A stretch of 64,000 bases of DNA. Origin: Gemmatimonadaceae bacterium (GTDB taxonomy: Bacteria > Gemmatimonadota > Gemmatimonadetes > Gemmatimonadales > Gemmatimonadaceae). A model generated the notes under the pieces. It was not told the DNA's origin. It saw only the letters and a program-made list of their open reading frames with translations, and did not search any database. The stretch covers positions 50,820 to 114,819 of the forward strand of contig DATLTC010000053.1 in the NCBI GenBank assembly GCA_035533755.1, given 5' to 3'. Position 1 is the first letter of the stretch, and each line of letters begins with the position of its first letter. The position numbers and the translations under genes are program-made. Of this stretch, positions 63,358-64,000 are shown piece after piece.

Positions 63358-64000
63358 TCAGTACCTGAAGGTGAGGCCGCCGGTGAGCGAAACGCCGGAC
63401 AGGTCAAGTCGATTGAAACCCGCAAAGTCATTGCTCAACGCACCCTTCGCCCAAGCATAACGTGCCTCTACGGTGAGAGCCATACTCGGCGAGATGGAGA
63501 AATCCGCCCCGGTGAAGACGTCCGCCATGGGGGTCCACCCCGACGAGCTAAACGTGTCATTGAAGACGTTGGTGGTGGTCGTGTCGATGAAGTCCCCCGA
63601 CTGGCGGAACTTGTACCACATGGACCCGACACCGGCGCCGACGTACGGCGCGACCCGCGCCGGCACCCAGGCGAAGCGTCCGAGCGAACGACCGGGTGGC
63701 TGCAGGTACGCCTTGAGGTTCACGGTGAGGGGAACGCGCGTGAACTCCGTGCCCTGCTGGATGGGCAGATTGTTGTTGTCGAGCCAGCCGCGATACTGCG
63801 ATTGGGCCACGGACCGCGAATAGCCGAGGCCGAGCACGGCGTCCACCCGCGGACTCAGGCTGAAGCCGAAGTCGGTCTGCACCGTGGGGCTGCTGAAGTC
63901 GCTGCGCTTGAGCGTGAGGTCGTTGGTGACGAACGAGAACAGATCGCTCTGCGCCATGGCGGCGTCGTAGCCCACGCGCAGGCCGAACGTGGCGTGAGGA
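63358..64000 (-). CDS. Outer-membrane beta-barrel protein (C-terminal part, cut by window edge)
   Basis: The visible 214 codons are alternating beta strands ending in the aromatic strand GVSLTGGLTFRY, with the pattern RVAPYVGAGVGSMWYKF and VDAVLGLGYSRS. These indicate an OmpA-like or lipid-A-deacylase-like small barrel without a recognised name. The reading frame continues past base 64000, so the N-terminus and signal peptide are missing. It is read together with the following Tyr/Gly-rich gene, 12 bases away. Confidence 0.75.
   Translation of the reverse strand, partial: PHATFGLRVGYDAAMAQSDLFSFVTNDLTLKRSDFSSPTVQTDFGFSLSPRVDAVLGLGYSRSVAQSQYRGWLDNNNLPIQQGTEFTRVPLTVNLKAYLQPPGRSLGRFAWVPARVAPYVGAGVGSMWYKFRQSGDFIDTTTTNVFNDTFSSSGWTPMADVFTGADFSISPSMALTVEARYAWAKGALSNDFAGFNRLDLSGVSLTGGLTFRY

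Overview
The window is a gene-dense, high-GC bacterial chromosome segment of housekeeping character. Genes abut or overlap by 1 to 11 bases almost everywhere, GTG and TTG starts are frequent, and there is no phage, transposon or CRISPR. Cues for lineage are a stand-alone type IX-like sorting-domain protein, PorV-like and DUF6588-like outer-membrane proteins, many AQ-cleaved secreted proteins, ComFB next to ComEC, and mannose-family PTS genes with HprK. Together these fit Gemmatimonadota; this is an inference from gene content, not from a marker gene.

Layout, 1-24 kb. A MoxR ATPase (cut by the window edge), an RluB-type pseudouridine synthase, ScpB, ScpA and an M50 protease form one minus-strand unit divergent from rpsT; both promoters are readable. 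A pyrR-pyrB-pyrC unit continues into a class II aldolase and a zinc-ribbon coiled-coil protein. Two tandem tRNA-Ser genes sit behind a near-consensus promoter. Next come two methyltransferases, tadA, clpB and a sorting-domain-only secreted protein with its own consensus promoter and terminator. The minus-strand block from 23.7 to 16.1 kb is a cobalamin-riboswitch-controlled vitamin B12 uptake operon (btuF-btuC-btuD-btuB), followed 39 bases later by recO and selB.

Layout, 24-46 kb. metK, a bifunctional nuclease and a membrane-anchored protein follow a 19-gene minus-strand array, all with tiny gaps or overlaps: fmdB, argS, a PfkB kinase, purM, a DUF6588-like barrel, ribD-ribE-ribBA-ribH, nusB, a glycosyltransferase, hpf, hprK, PTS IIA-IIB-IIC-IID, HPr and enzyme I. 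This makes a self-contained PTS with its own regulatory kinase. Upstream lie the catalytic subunit of a B12-dependent acyl-CoA mutase, fructose-1,6-bisphosphatase, and a divergent Lrp regulator / cystathionine-gamma-synthase-family enzyme pair.

Layout, 47-64 kb. A second long minus-strand chain runs alr-deoB-cdd-lipoprotein-PorV-like-histidine kinase-mtaB-miaB-comFB-comEC, followed at its far side by mazG, asnS, a small basic protein, a PP2C phosphatase, a Tyr/Gly-rich secreted protein and a partial outer-membrane barrel. The most unusual regulatory point is the B12 leader. Its promoter overlaps the stop codon of the preceding gene, and an intrinsic terminator lies inside the first codons of btuF as usually read. 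No new defence or mobile system is visible.
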